The position numbers and the translations under genes are program-made. The notes below the pieces were generated by a model, which worked only from the letters and a program-made list of their open reading frames with translations, did no database searches and was not told the DNA's origin. From positions 1-52,995 of the forward strand of contig DJWK01000037.1 in assembly GCA_002441555.1 (NCBI GenBank): a stretch of 52,995 nt of DNA. The letters are read 5' to 3'. The DNA is from Thermodesulfobacteriaceae bacterium UBA6232 (lineage in GTDB: Bacteria > Desulfobacterota > Thermodesulfobacteria > Thermodesulfobacteriales > Thermodesulfobacteriaceae). Shown here one piece after another: positions 8,911-17,804 of this stretch (positions within the stretch are counted from its first letter, which is position 1; each line of letters starts with the position of its first letter).

Positions 8911-9845
8911 TGCCATCCCTTGGAATTACTCTGGGCGACCCCGCAGGGGTTGGCCCAGAAATTCTTGTAAAAAGTTTCCCTCATCTCTCCAAAATTAAAG
9001 CTAAATTTTTCCTTTTCGGGGATAAAAATTATCTTGTAAAGCTCTCAAAGAAATTTAAGATAAAAATTCCCCAAAACATTGAAGTAATCTCTCTATCTGA
9101 GCTTGAGATAACCCCTGGAAAGCCCTCAAGAGAGACCCATCTTGCAAGCATAAAGTATCTTGAAGAGGCTATAGCCTGGGTAAAAAGTGGTAAAATTTCA
9201 GGGCTTATTACCCTTCCTATAAATAAAGAGGCCTTTGAAGTTTTCGGGTTGCCTTATAGAGGTCATACCGAATTGCTTGCTTCCGAATTTTCAGTCCCAA
9301 GCTATGCCATGAGTTTTTACGGGAAAAAGTTAAAGATTTCACTGGTAACCACTCACATTCCTTTGAATAAAGTTGCCGAAAGTTTAAAGCCAGAGAGAAT
9401 AAAAGAAGTTGCCAGACTGAGCTTTGATTTTGTAAAGAGGTTAAAAAGGAAAGGGGAGATAAAGATAGCTCTTTGTGGGTTAAATCCTCATGCAGGTGAG
9501 GGAGGGCTTTTAGGAGAGGAAGAAGAAAAAGTTATAAAACCAGCAGTATTAATGGCCAAGGAGGAGGGGATTCCACTTTTCGGTCCTTATCCAGCAGATA
9601 GTCTCTTTTACTGGGCTCTTCAAGGGAGATTTGATTTTGTGATAGCCCTCTACCATGATCAGGGGCTTATACCCTTCAAGATGCTTCATTTTAGAGATGG
9701 AGTTAATCTCACCCTTGGTTTGCCTATTGTGAGAACCTCTCCTGTTCATGGAACTGCTTATGATATCGCTGGAAAGGGAATAGCAGATCCAGGAAGTTTT
9801 CTTTCTGCAGTAAAACTCACTTTTAACCTTTCTAAAAAATGGTAA
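8910..9845 (+). CDS. pdxA: 4-hydroxythreonine-4-phosphate dehydrogenase
   Basis: NAD-dependent enzyme of the DXP-independent-branch precursor route to pyridoxal phosphate; oxidises 4-phospho-hydroxythreonine. The 311-residue protein begins GITLGDPAGVGPE, has the metal-binding GHTELLA segment, ALCGLNPHAGE, and the HDQGLIPFK and SPVHGTAYDIAGKG motifs, all typical of PdxA. The ATG overlaps the dnaK stop by one base. Confidence 0.95.
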   Translation: MPSLGITLGDPAGVGPEILVKSFPHLSKIKAKFFLFGDKNYLVKLSKKFKIKIPQNIEVISLSELEITPGKPSRETHLASIKYLEEAIAWVKSGKISGLITLPINKEAFEVFGLPYRGHTELLASEFSVPSYAMSFYGKKLKISLVTTHIPLNKVAESLKPERIKEVARLSFDFVKRLKRKGEIKIALCGLNPHAGEGGLLGEEEEKVIKPAVLMAKEEGIPLFGPYPADSLFYWALQGRFDFVIALYHDQGLIPFKMLHFRDGVNLTLGLPIVRTSPVHGTAYDIAGKGIADPGSFLSAVKLTFNLSKKW

Positions 9846-9855
9846 ATTTTATTTC

Positions 9856-12800
9856 ATGAAAAAATTTCTCCTTTCACTTTTTGTCCTTTTTATTTTACTG
9901 CTAATTGTTATAGGCTTTGTAAGTCTTAATCTTGAATATTTCCTAAATAAGGATTTCTTTAAGAAAAAAATTCAGGATTATATAGCTAAACTTTTTGACA
10001 TAAAGATAGATTACAAAAGGATTAATGTAAATTTATACAAGTTGAAAATTGAAGTTGAAGGATTTAATGCCAAAGGAGAAAATTTTGAAATCTCTTTACC
10101 CAAGGGAAGGGTTCTTTTTTCTCAAAAAAAGTTATTAAGTAGAAATTTCTACCCCTCGGAAATTTATTTTAAAAATCCCTACATTAAGGTTATATTTATT
10201 AAAAGGGAGGTAGAAAAACCTTTTGAAATTCAAAAACTTTATCATTATCTTTTTGCTTTTTCACCTATTTCTGTATTAATAAAAAATGGAACCTTAGAAC
10301 TTTTTTATGGAGAAAAAAAGGGATTTATCATAAAAGATTTAAATCTTTTAGCAAAAGATAAATCCCCCCAGGTTCTTTTTGATTTAAATGCTACTTCAAG
10401 TTTTTTTGCTTTTTTTGATTTTAAGGGAAGGTTGGATTATAAAGACCAATTTTTTGAGGGGAATCTCAGAGTCAAAAAACTTGATTTAAGAAAGGTCAAT
10501 CATCCGAGATTAACTCTTTTAAAGAAAACAGAGCTTGATCTTTCTTCAACTATTTCTATTGAGAAGGATACCCTAAACTTGGGGTTTACAGGGTCTGCAC
10601 CCTGTTTGGCTTTCAATAAGAATGAGAATCCCTTTGTGTGTGGGTTTTTCCAGGGATATTTTATAGGAAACAAAGATTCTTTTGAATTAAAGCTTTCTCC
10701 TGTTGATATGAAATATCCCGAGGTTAAAGGAGAAATTTTGTTTAAAAAGAAAAGAGATAACCTATTTTTAGAAGCAGGTCTTAAAGCCTTAAGTCTTGAC
10801 CAAATCAAAGAGGTCATTTCCCCTCATATTTCTGAAAATCTTCGCACCGAGGTTTTTGATATAGTAAAAGCTGGGTACCTGGAAAATCTTACTTTTTTCT
10901 CTGAAGGGAAAAATTTTAAAGAGCTCTTTAATCCGAGAAAAATTAAAGTTTCTGGCTGGGTTAAAGGTGGTGAGATCAATTTATCTATGCTCCCTTTGTA
11001 TATCAGTGATATTGAAGGGAAACTTACCTTTGAAAGGGGAATTCTTGATTATCAGGGAAGGGCTTTTATTGAAGGAAAAATCTTTTCAGAGATAAAAAAT
11101 CTAAATCTTGATTTTATTAAAGATAAAAAAACTATCGGGCTTAGCCTTGATTTTGAAGGAGATAGTCAGGTATTGATGGATGTTGGTAAAAGATTTGTTA
11201 AGGACACAAAAATTTTTGAAAATATAGAAGTAGAGGGGGCCTTGGGAGGCTCTCTTAAGCTTTCAGGAGAGATTGAAAAGCCTGAGATTATATTAACCTT
11301 AAGACCTGAAAACACGTTTCTCAAAACACACTATTTAAAAGATTGGGTAATTATTCAGGATGGTGAAATTGAATATCAAAAAGAAAAGGTTCATTTTAAA
11401 GATTTATTAATTAATTATGCAAAAAATTCTGCCCAAGGGATTTCTGGAGAAATCTCCCTCAGAGATAAAAACTTTTCTCTTATGGCTAAATCTTTTTATA
11501 TTAAAGAGGGATTGATTGAGGAATTACTTGAAAAAAGTAAAGCCTTTAAAGATATTTTTGAAAGATATCAAATAAAATTTAACACCCTTAAATTAGCCAA
11601 TCTCTCCTATCAGGGGAATTTAGACCGTTTTAAAGAGCCAAAAATTTTGGATTTATTGTCTTCATTAACTTTTAAAGGAGAGGCAAGTTCAGTATCTCTT
11701 GAATGGCCTTTAAATGGGAAAGGCCTCACAAATGAGACCATTAAATTGGAAAGCCCTCTTTTAAAATTTGCTTTTAAAGACAAAATGATTACCCTTCTTG
11801 AAAGTCAGGTTTTAATAGAAAACTCACTCCTAACCCTTTCTGGAGAGTATAGTTTAGATGAAGGGGTTTTAAAAGTTTCTGGTAATGGCTTATTGAGTAA
11901 AAGTCTAATTGAAAAGTTTAATCCTTTAAAGGAAGGACAATTTGCCTTAAAGGATATCCCTATAGAGATTAAGTCCTTTAATTTAATTTATTCCAAAGAA
12001 GGTAATTTGAAATATAAAGGGGAAAATCTTTTAAAAGAGTTAAGCTTAGAAACAGAAATTCAAAAAAAGGAAGGACTCTATGTGAAAGGTAGAATTTTTT
12101 CTCAAAAAAACGATTTTGGTTTTGATTTTTCAAAGGAAAAAGATAACATAGTTTTTTCCTATAAAGGAAATTCCGATTTTGAAGAAATAGCAGAGCTATT
12201 TGTAGATCCTTTAATTGAAAGGGGATTGGTTGAGGGTAATTTTAGGCTTGGCTTAAAACCTTCTCAAAATTCCTTTGGAAAGGAGTCTTTTTCCTTGGAA
12301 AAGCTTCCAAACCTTATAAGACATTTCCTTTCAGAGAGGCCCCTAACCTTAGAGGGAATTTTAAATCTTAAAGACTTGAAAATAAAAGGGGATTTTAATA
12401 TTACTGGTAATTTTTCTATGGCTTCTTACGGTTTAAAAGGAGAAAATCTTAGCTTTGGCATTAATAACTCAACCATCAAAGGAAACATAGCCCTAAATTT
12501 TAAAGAGAAGTTTTTAAATATAAAGGGAAATCTATACATTGAAAATCTTGATTTAAAGGAAAAGCTCGGTAAAGAAAAAGAAGTCTCAGTTAAAGAAGAG
12601 AAAAAACCTTCTTATTTGAAGTTAATCAGAGAATTACCCCTTCAGGGTGATATAAAGGTAGAGATTGCAAGGGTTATTTTGCCCACTTCTCATGAATTAA
12701 ATAAAGTTATTGTAAATATCGCCAAAGATGGTGAGATTTTTAGAATTGAAGCCCCAGATATTCAGATATGTAATCTTCAGTTTTATGGAGAATACGAAAA

Positions 12801-13539
12801 TAATTCCGAGTTTCAATATCTTTTTGTGGATTTAAAGCCAGCTAAAGGAGATTTCCTTGATCTCTTTTCCTGCTTATATCCTGAGGAGATGCCAAAGATA
12901 ATTTTTGAGGGCCCCTTCGAAATGCAAGGCTTTTTTTACACCGATGGCGAAAAGGCTTTATTGGAGAATAGTTTTGGAAAACTTGATATTGTCTCTCATG
13001 AAGGATATATTTACAGAGCTCCCCTTATTGCAAGGGTTCTCGGTTTCTTAAGTCCTATAGATTTATTTAGAGGAAAAATACCCAACCTGGAAAATAATCT
13101 CTTGCCTTATGAAGAATTGAACTTTCATGGGGAATTTAAGGATACCGCTATTTATCTTGATACTTTCTTCCTTTCTGCCCCTGGATTTCGCATGTTTGGA
13201 AGTGGGCCTATTTCTTTGAAGGACAAAAAAGTAAGTTTAACCTTTTTGGTCTCTCCTTTTAAAACAATAGATGTAATTCTTGAGCATATACCCTTTATAA
13301 ACAAATGGGTTCTCGGAAAAGAAAGGATGTTAATTTATCTTCCTTTAGAAGTTGTTGGAACCTATGATAATCCAACCATTGTGCCTCTTCACCCAGCAAG
13401 TATAGGAAAGGGATTTTTTAGATTTATTTTTAAATTTTTTGGAATTCAGGAAGACTTTTTTAAAAAGCAAGAAGGCTTTGAAAAATTTAAAAAACCAGAA
13501 CTTTTCCAAAATAAAAGTGGAGATTCTTTACGAAGATAA
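9856..13539 (+). CDS. AsmA-family/DUF3971-like inner-membrane-anchored protein
   Basis: A 1227-residue protein with one N-terminal membrane helix (about 4-26), then a very long beta-rich, Lys/Phe/Glu-rich periplasmic part. The final 200 residues carry an AsmA-type C-terminal region, with ARVLGFLSPIDLFRG, GSGPISLKDKKV and a VVGTYDNPTIVPLHP-like segment. AsmA, YhdP and TamB relatives form bridge-like grooves and are linked to phospholipid transport to the outer membrane. That role here is inference from the family. Codons are even more AT-rich than in the flanking enzymes. It sits 10 bases after pdxA, and its 3' end overlaps the next gene. Confidence 0.75.
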   Translation: MKKFLLSLFVLFILLLIVIGFVSLNLEYFLNKDFFKKKIQDYIAKLFDIKIDYKRINVNLYKLKIEVEGFNAKGENFEISLPKGRVLFSQKKLLSRNFYPSEIYFKNPYIKVIFIKREVEKPFEIQKLYHYLFAFSPISVLIKNGTLELFYGEKKGFIIKDLNLLAKDKSPQVLFDLNATSSFFAFFDFKGRLDYKDQFFEGNLRVKKLDLRKVNHPRLTLLKKTELDLSSTISIEKDTLNLGFTGSAPCLAFNKNENPFVCGFFQGYFIGNKDSFELKLSPVDMKYPEVKGEILFKKKRDNLFLEAGLKALSLDQIKEVISPHISENLRTEVFDIVKAGYLENLTFFSEGKNFKELFNPRKIKVSGWVKGGEINLSMLPLYISDIEGKLTFERGILDYQGRAFIEGKIFSEIKNLNLDFIKDKKTIGLSLDFEGDSQVLMDVGKRFVKDTKIFENIEVEGALGGSLKLSGEIEKPEIILTLRPENTFLKTHYLKDWVIIQDGEIEYQKEKVHFKDLLINYAKNSAQGISGEISLRDKNFSLMAKSFYIKEGLIEELLEKSKAFKDIFERYQIKFNTLKLANLSYQGNLDRFKEPKILDLLSSLTFKGEASSVSLEWPLNGKGLTNETIKLESPLLKFAFKDKMITLLESQVLIENSLLTLSGEYSLDEGVLKVSGNGLLSKSLIEKFNPLKEGQFALKDIPIEIKSFNLIYSKEGNLKYKGENLLKELSLETEIQKKEGLYVKGRIFSQKNDFGFDFSKEKDNIVFSYKGNSDFEEIAELFVDPLIERGLVEGNFRLGLKPSQNSFGKESFSLEKLPNLIRHFLSERPLTLEGILNLKDLKIKGDFNITGNFSMASYGLKGENLSFGINNSTIKGNIALNFKEKFLNIKGNLYIENLDLKEKLGKEKEVSVKEEKKPSYLKLIRELPLQGDIKVEIARVILPTSHELNKVIVNIAKDGEIFRIEAPDIQICNLQFYGEYENNSEFQYLFVDLKPAKGDFLDLFSCLYPEEMPKIIFEGPFEMQGFFYTDGEKALLENSFGKLDIVSHEGYIYRAPLIARVLGFLSPIDLFRGKIPNLENNLLPYEELNFHGEFKDTAIYLDTFFLSAPGFRMFGSGPISLKDKKVSLTFLVSPFKTIDVILEHIPFINKWVLGKERMLIYLPLEVVGTYDNPTIVPLHPASIGKGFFRFIFKFFGIQEDFFKKQEGFEKFKKPELFQNKSGDSLRR

Positions 13540-14215
13540 GTATCTTATTGCTGTGAACAAGCCGGCGGGTTTAATTGTTCAGGGGACAAAAGACAAAGAA
13601 AAATCCCTTTTTTATAAACTCAAAAGGTATTTAAAGGAAAGGGACAAAAAGGAGGGAGAGGTTTTTCTTGCAGTGGTTCATCGCTTAGATAAGCCTGTTT
13701 CAGGGGCTTTAGTTTTTGCTAAAAGAAGTAAAACAGCAGGAAAACTCTTCAAAATTATTCAAGAGAAAAAATTTGAAAAGATCTATCTTGCAGAGGTAGA
13801 AGGTTTTTTCAAGGAAAAATTCGGGGTATGGATGGACTATACTGAAGAGGGGAAAAGGGCTATCACCTTTTTCTTTTTATTAAAAAATGGGACCAAAACC
13901 TCTTTCCTGTTACTTTGCCCTCTTACAGGAAGAAAGCATCAATTAAGAAAGGCCTTGTCTTTCAGGGGATATCCCGTAGTGGGAGATGAGCGTTATGGCT
14001 CAAAAATAAGAATAGAAAGGGGAAGGGCCATTATGCTTCACGCGCTTTATCTTCGTTTTCCTCATCCCCATAAGGAAGAAATTCTTGAAGTTTTTGCAAG
14101 GCCTCCTCATTATTTTGGTAGGCTATCCCTTGACAAAAGCCTAATTTTGGAGTTTCTTAAGATGATAAAAGAAGAAGAGGGAGTTTTGGTATGTGTCAGG
14201 CAAGAATCTGGGTAA
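13517..14215 (+). CDS. RluA-family RNA pseudouridine synthase
   Basis: Isomerises uridine to pseudouridine in rRNA or tRNA; the exact target is not predictable. The protein has the family start EDKYLIAVNKPAG, the catalytic HRLDKPVSG motif (Asp in HRLD) and the GRKHQLRKAL and VVGDERYG segments. It has no S4 domain. I place the start at the GTG of 13517, giving 232 residues, because the fold begins there. TTG codons at 13439 and 13478 would only add sequence overlapping the AsmA-like gene. It overlaps the upstream gene by 23 bases and cooT by 25. Confidence 0.85.
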   Translation: MEILYEDKYLIAVNKPAGLIVQGTKDKEKSLFYKLKRYLKERDKKEGEVFLAVVHRLDKPVSGALVFAKRSKTAGKLFKIIQEKKFEKIYLAEVEGFFKEKFGVWMDYTEEGKRAITFFFLLKNGTKTSFLLLCPLTGRKHQLRKALSFRGYPVVGDERYGSKIRIERGRAIMLHALYLRFPHPHKEEILEVFARPPHYFGRLSLDKSLILEFLKMIKEEEGVLVCVRQESG

Positions 14216-14391
14216 GAGCGAAGGGAGAAGAAAGAGAAGTCGCTCGGGATATAACTCAACTTGAGGTTAAAGGGGATACCATTATAATTAAAACTTTCTT
14301 TGAGACACCAAAGGAAATAAAGGGTAAAATAAAGGAAATAGATTTTTTAAAAGCTAAGGTAATTCTTGAAGCCGATGAATTTCCAGAGTAA
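14191..14391 (+). CDS. cooT: CooT-family nickel-binding protein
   Basis: A 66-residue protein beginning MCQARIW. CooT proteins are small dimeric beta-barrels that bind nickel through Cys2, and the Met-Cys start is the family hallmark. The later DITQLEVKGDTIIIKTFFE and LKAKVILE segments match the family pattern. Nickel would serve carbon-monoxide dehydrogenase or hydrogenase maturation, but no such gene is nearby. It overlaps the pseudouridine synthase and the next small gene, so it belongs to the same operon. Confidence 0.75.
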   Translation: MCQARIWVRAKGEEREVARDITQLEVKGDTIIIKTFFETPKEIKGKIKEIDFLKAKVILEADEFPE

Positions 14392-14563
14392 TCCTGAAGA
14401 AGAAATAATTCTCTGTGCAAGGTGTGCTTGGAGGGAATTCTGTGTAAAAAAATTTTCCTTTGATAACACTAAACCCATTAAATGTCCCGATTTTTCCCTT
14501 GATCTTGAATTGGTAAAGAAGGAGAAGAAAGGTGATAAAGAGAAGGATAAAGGCCCTTCTTAA
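14375..14563 (+). CDS. Small four-cysteine protein, function unknown
   Basis: A 62-residue protein squeezed between cooT and argS and overlapping both. It carries CxxC-x5-C (CARCAWREFC) and a further Cys about 13 residues on in KCPDF, then a highly charged Lys-rich tail. The spacing would suit zinc or iron-sulfur binding. The ATG at 14375 is preferred; an in-frame TTG lies three codons upstream. I do not recognise the family. The tight overlaps and retained cysteines argue that it is real. Confidence 0.6.
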   Translation: MNFQSNPEEEIILCARCAWREFCVKKFSFDNTKPIKCPDFSLDLELVKKEKKGDKEKDKGPS

Positions 14564-16181
14564 AGAAATTCTTAAGTCAAGATTTCCGGAATTTGCAGAG
14601 TTAACCTTTGAAATAGAAAAACCTAAAAGGGCTGACCATGGAGATTTTTCCACAAATTTAGCCCTTATACTTCAGGGGAAAACAGGGCTTAAAGCTCGAG
14701 AAATTGCTGGCATTTTTCTTGAAGAACTTAAAAAGGAATCTCTCTTTCAAAAAATTGAGATTGCAGGCCCTGGGTTTATTAATTTTTGGATAAATTCTAA
14801 TTTTTATCGGGAAAACCTAAAAGTCATTTTAAAAGAGAAGGAGAAATACGGTTCTTTAGATATAGGAAAGGGAAGAAGGGTACATATAGAATTTGTTTCT
14901 GCCAATCCTACAGGGCCTTTACATATCGGACATGGAAGAGGAGCTGCCTATGGAGATGCCCTTTCAAGGATTCTCAAATTTGCAGGATATGAAGTTTTTA
15001 AAGAATATTATATTAATGACCGCGGAACCCAGATGAACATTCTTGGAGCTTCTGTTTATCTTAGAGCAAAAGAACTTTCTGGAGAAAAAATTGCTTTCCC
15101 CGAAGATTATTATCAGGGAGAATATATAAAAGACATAGCTAAAGAGGCTTTAAAGTTATATCCAAATCTTTTAAGTCTTGAAGAAGAGAAAGCCATTGAA
15201 CTATGCAGGGACCTTGCTATAAAAATGATTCTTGATGATATTAGAAATGATTTAGAAAATTTCAGGGTTCACTATGATAACTGGTATTCAGAAAGGTCCC
15301 TTTATGAAAGGGGGCTTGTAGAAAAGGTTTTGAATCTTATCAAAGAAAGGGGCTATATTTATGAAAAAGAGGGTGCTCTTTGGTTTAAATCAAGCCTTTT
15401 TGGGGATGAAAAGGATAGGGTTGTTCGCAAGGCAAGCGGGGAGTGGACTTATTTTGCAAGTGATATAGCCTATCATTATGAAAAATTTGTGAAAAGGAAG
15501 TATGATTTTGCTATCAATCTTTGGGGAGCTGATCATCACGGATATGTGGCAAGGTTAAAAGGGGCACTAAAAGCCCTTGATATTGAAGAGAATCGTCTTC
15601 AGGTCTTGCTTATTCAGATGGTAAATCTCATTGAAGGTGGAGAACTTAAAAGTATGTCCACAAGAAGAGGGGAATATGTAGAATTAAAAGAGTTGATAAG
15701 AGAGGTGGGAGTTGATGCTGTAAGATTTATTTTTCTTTCAAGAAGTCATGACTCTCCCCTTGATTTTGATGTAGAGCTTGCCAAAAAGCAGTCTCAAGAA
15801 AATCCCGTTTATTATGTGCAGTATGCCCATGCGAGAGTGTGTTCTTTAAAGGAAAAAGCTAAAGAGCGAGGCTATAATCTTGAAGAAATTTATGAGGCAG
15901 ATTTGACAAAACTTTCCGAGCCAGAGGAGATCGAGATTTTGAAGAAACTTTCTGAATTTTCAGATGTTATTGAGCTTTCTGCCCTTGGTTTTGCTCCTTA
16001 TAAAATAGTATATTATCTACTTGAACTTGCCTCTCTTTTTCATGAATACTATAATAAATACAAAATTATAGGAGAGGATAAAGAATTAAGCCTTGCTCGT
16101 CTTTCTTTGTCAGAGGGTTGTAGAATGGTAATTAACAATGGATTAAGGCTTCTTGGTGTAAGTAGTCCTGAAAAAATGTAA
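14532..16181 (+). CDS. argS: Arginyl-tRNA synthetase
   Basis: Class I synthetase that charges tRNA-Arg; 549 residues. The N-terminal additional domain contains GDFSTNLA. The catalytic domain has HIGH within GPLHIGHGRGAAYGD and the WGADHHGY segment, with a KMSKS-like MSTRRGEY. The alpha-helical anticodon-binding domain contains YVQYAHAR and ends near LLGVSSPEKM. It starts with GTG at 14532 inside the end of the small cysteine gene. Confidence 0.97.
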   Translation: MIKRRIKALLKEILKSRFPEFAELTFEIEKPKRADHGDFSTNLALILQGKTGLKAREIAGIFLEELKKESLFQKIEIAGPGFINFWINSNFYRENLKVILKEKEKYGSLDIGKGRRVHIEFVSANPTGPLHIGHGRGAAYGDALSRILKFAGYEVFKEYYINDRGTQMNILGASVYLRAKELSGEKIAFPEDYYQGEYIKDIAKEALKLYPNLLSLEEEKAIELCRDLAIKMILDDIRNDLENFRVHYDNWYSERSLYERGLVEKVLNLIKERGYIYEKEGALWFKSSLFGDEKDRVVRKASGEWTYFASDIAYHYEKFVKRKYDFAINLWGADHHGYVARLKGALKALDIEENRLQVLLIQMVNLIEGGELKSMSTRRGEYVELKELIREVGVDAVRFIFLSRSHDSPLDFDVELAKKQSQENPVYYVQYAHARVCSLKEKAKERGYNLEEIYEADLTKLSEPEEIEILKKLSEFSDVIELSALGFAPYKIVYYLLELASLFHEYYNKYKIIGEDKELSLARLSLSEGCRMVINNGLRLLGVSSPEKM

Positions 16182-16196
16182 AAGGGGGTAAAGATT

Positions 16197-16877
16197 ATGG
16201 AGGAGAAAAAATTTAAGATTGAATTTAGCAAGGTAGGGCTTGTTTTTACCATTTTATTTGCCCTTTGTCTTCTTGTATGGACTTTTATTTTGGGTGTATG
16301 GATAGGTACAAAAATTGGAGAAAAGCCAGAAGAGAAAGAGGTGGCCCTTAAACCTGAAAAAGAGGCTTTTTTAACACCTCCTTTACAGAATGAGACCGGT
16401 ATATCTTCTCAAAATGAAACTGCCACAATAAATGAGACACAAGCTTTGTCTAATCAAAGTGCTTTAGTTTCTCCTAAGGAGACTTTAAAGGAAGAAGTGG
16501 CTCCTTCCCAAGCCCAAAAACCTGAGAAAAAGGTTCAAAAGAAGGTGGCCAAATCTTCAGAAGAAAAAGGTGCACCAACCAAAGAGGTTAAGCCTGAATA
16601 CAAAAAGAAAGAGGTTGCTCAATTAGCTACTCGTCTCAAAGAGCAAGGATATTTTATTCAGGTCGGGGCTTTTTCCCAGAAAGAAAAGGCCCAAGCTCTA
16701 AAGGATAAGGCAGGACAACTGGGATTTCACGCCCAAATCAAAGAGATTAATTCCCAGGGCAAAATTTTATATAAGGTCTTAATTGGAGGTTATGATTCTC
16801 GCTCTGAAGCTGAAAAAGTAATTCCAGAGGTGAAGAAAAAATTAGGAATAGAAAACCCCTTTATAGTAGAACTTTAA
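16197..16877 (+). CDS. SPOR-domain membrane protein
   Basis: A 226-residue protein with a short cytoplasmic N-terminus and one membrane helix (about 16-38). A long low-complexity periplasmic linker rich in Lys, Glu, Pro, Asn and Thr follows. The C-terminal SPOR domain (about 145-226) contains FIQVGAFSQKEKAQ and YKVLIGGYDSRSEAE. SPOR domains bind glycan strands lacking stem peptides at the septum, so a cell-division or envelope role is likely. It follows argS by 15 bases with a GGGG-type ribosome-binding site. Confidence 0.85.
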   Translation: MEEKKFKIEFSKVGLVFTILFALCLLVWTFILGVWIGTKIGEKPEEKEVALKPEKEAFLTPPLQNETGISSQNETATINETQALSNQSALVSPKETLKEEVAPSQAQKPEKKVQKKVAKSSEEKGAPTKEVKPEYKKKEVAQLATRLKEQGYFIQVGAFSQKEKAQALKDKAGQLGFHAQIKEINSQGKILYKVLIGGYDSRSEAEKVIPEVKKKLGIENPFIVEL

Positions 16878-16897
16878 ATCAGAAAGTAAAAATTTCC

Positions 16898-17362
16898 GTG
16901 ATTATAAGAAAAGCCAAACTTTCTGATGTGAAATATATATATAAACTTATTTTACATTTTTCAAAAAGGGGAGATGTAATACCTCGGCCTCTTGCAGAAC
17001 TTTATGAAAGTGTTAGAGAATTTTTTGTATGTGAGGATAAAGATCTTATTGTTGGGGTGGCAGCTCTTCATATTGTCTGGGAGGATCTTGCAGAAATTCG
17101 CTCTTTGGTAGTTAGTGAAGAATATCAGGGTAAGGGTATAGGAGTCAAACTTGTTGAAGCCTGTCTGAGGGAGGCTAAAGAACTTGAAATTCCGAAAGTT
17201 TTTGTTTTAACCACCTCACCTGAATTTTTTAAAAAATTGGGTTTTAAAGAAATAGATAAACAGGAACTACCTCAAAAGGTTTGGTCAGATTGTATTAGAT
17301 GCAGCAAGTTTCCGGAATGCGATGAGGTTCCAATGATAAAAGATTTATTGGGTGAGCTTTAA
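16898..17362 (+). CDS. GNAT N-acetyltransferase, short ArgA-like
   Basis: A 154-residue GNAT protein. The acetyl-CoA-binding motif is VVSEEYQGKGIGVKLVE near residue 72. The C-terminal part has FFKKLGFKEIDK, ELPQKVWSDCIRC, and a cysteine pair in RCSKFPEC. This pattern is that of the short N-acetylglutamate synthases of sulfate- and iron-reducing bacteria, which lack the amino-acid-kinase domain of classical ArgA. It would catalyse the first step of arginine synthesis, consistent with argS upstream. It starts with GTG and has no clear ribosome-binding site. The GNAT assignment is firm; the substrate is moderately supported. Confidence 0.75.
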   Translation: MIIRKAKLSDVKYIYKLILHFSKRGDVIPRPLAELYESVREFFVCEDKDLIVGVAALHIVWEDLAEIRSLVVSEEYQGKGIGVKLVEACLREAKELEIPKVFVLTTSPEFFKKLGFKEIDKQELPQKVWSDCIRCSKFPECDEVPMIKDLLGEL

Positions 17363-17398
17363 AATTTATTATAATATGTTATTATAATTTCATAACTC

Positions 17399-17426
17399 TT
17401 GACAAATGATGAAAATTCGTTAATTT
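17399..17426 (+). promoter_or_regulatory. Sigma-70-type promoter for dsrC
   Basis: TTGACA, a 16-base spacer, then TAATTT. It is preceded by a very AT-rich stretch (17363-17395), which may act as an UP element. The transcript would have a leader of about 50 bases ending in a strong AAGGAGGT ribosome-binding site. Confidence 0.7.
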
Positions 17427-17483
17427 GGAAATGACTATTGAAGAAATTAAGTAAATTACTAAAAAATAAAAGGAGGTGGAACC

Positions 17484-17804
17484 ATGCCGACAGTTGAGTA
17501 CAAAGGAAAGGTTTTTGAGGTTGATGAAGACGGATTTTTACAAGGTGGGCTTGATGCTTGGTGTCAGGAATGGGTAGAATATGTTAAGGAGCAAGAGGGA
17601 ATTCAGGAACTTACAGAAGAGCACTGGAAGGTTATTAATGTTCTTCAGGATTATTACAGAAAGAATGGAGTGGCTCCAATGGTAAGAATTCTTTCCAAGG
17701 TTACTGGTTATCCTTTAAAGAAAATTTATGAGCTTTTCCCCTCTGGGCCTGGAAAGGGTGCCTGTAAAATGGCAGGTCTTCCCAAACCCACTGGATGCGT
17801 GTAA
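17484..17804 (+). CDS. dsrC: Dissimilatory sulfite reductase-associated protein DsrC
   Basis: DsrC carries the trisulfide product of dissimilatory sulfite reductase and delivers it to the DsrMKJOP membrane complex. The 106-residue protein has the family helices (EEHWKVINVLQDYYRK) and the flexible C-terminal arm. Both functional cysteines are present: Cys94 in GKGACKMAG and the penultimate Cys105 in PTGCV. This makes it a true DsrC rather than a TusE-like protein with one Cys. It has its own promoter, a very strong ribosome-binding site and an immediate terminator, as expected for an abundant protein. dsrAB are not in the window. Confidence 0.95.
   Translation: MPTVEYKGKVFEVDEDGFLQGGLDAWCQEWVEYVKEQEGIQELTEEHWKVINVLQDYYRKNGVAPMVRILSKVTGYPLKKIYELFPSGPGKGACKMAGLPKPTGCV

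Noticed and set aside
13439..13516. Upstream TTG start for the pseudouridine synthase.
   Set aside because: It would overlap the AsmA-like gene by 100 bases and add Lys-rich residues not typical of the family.
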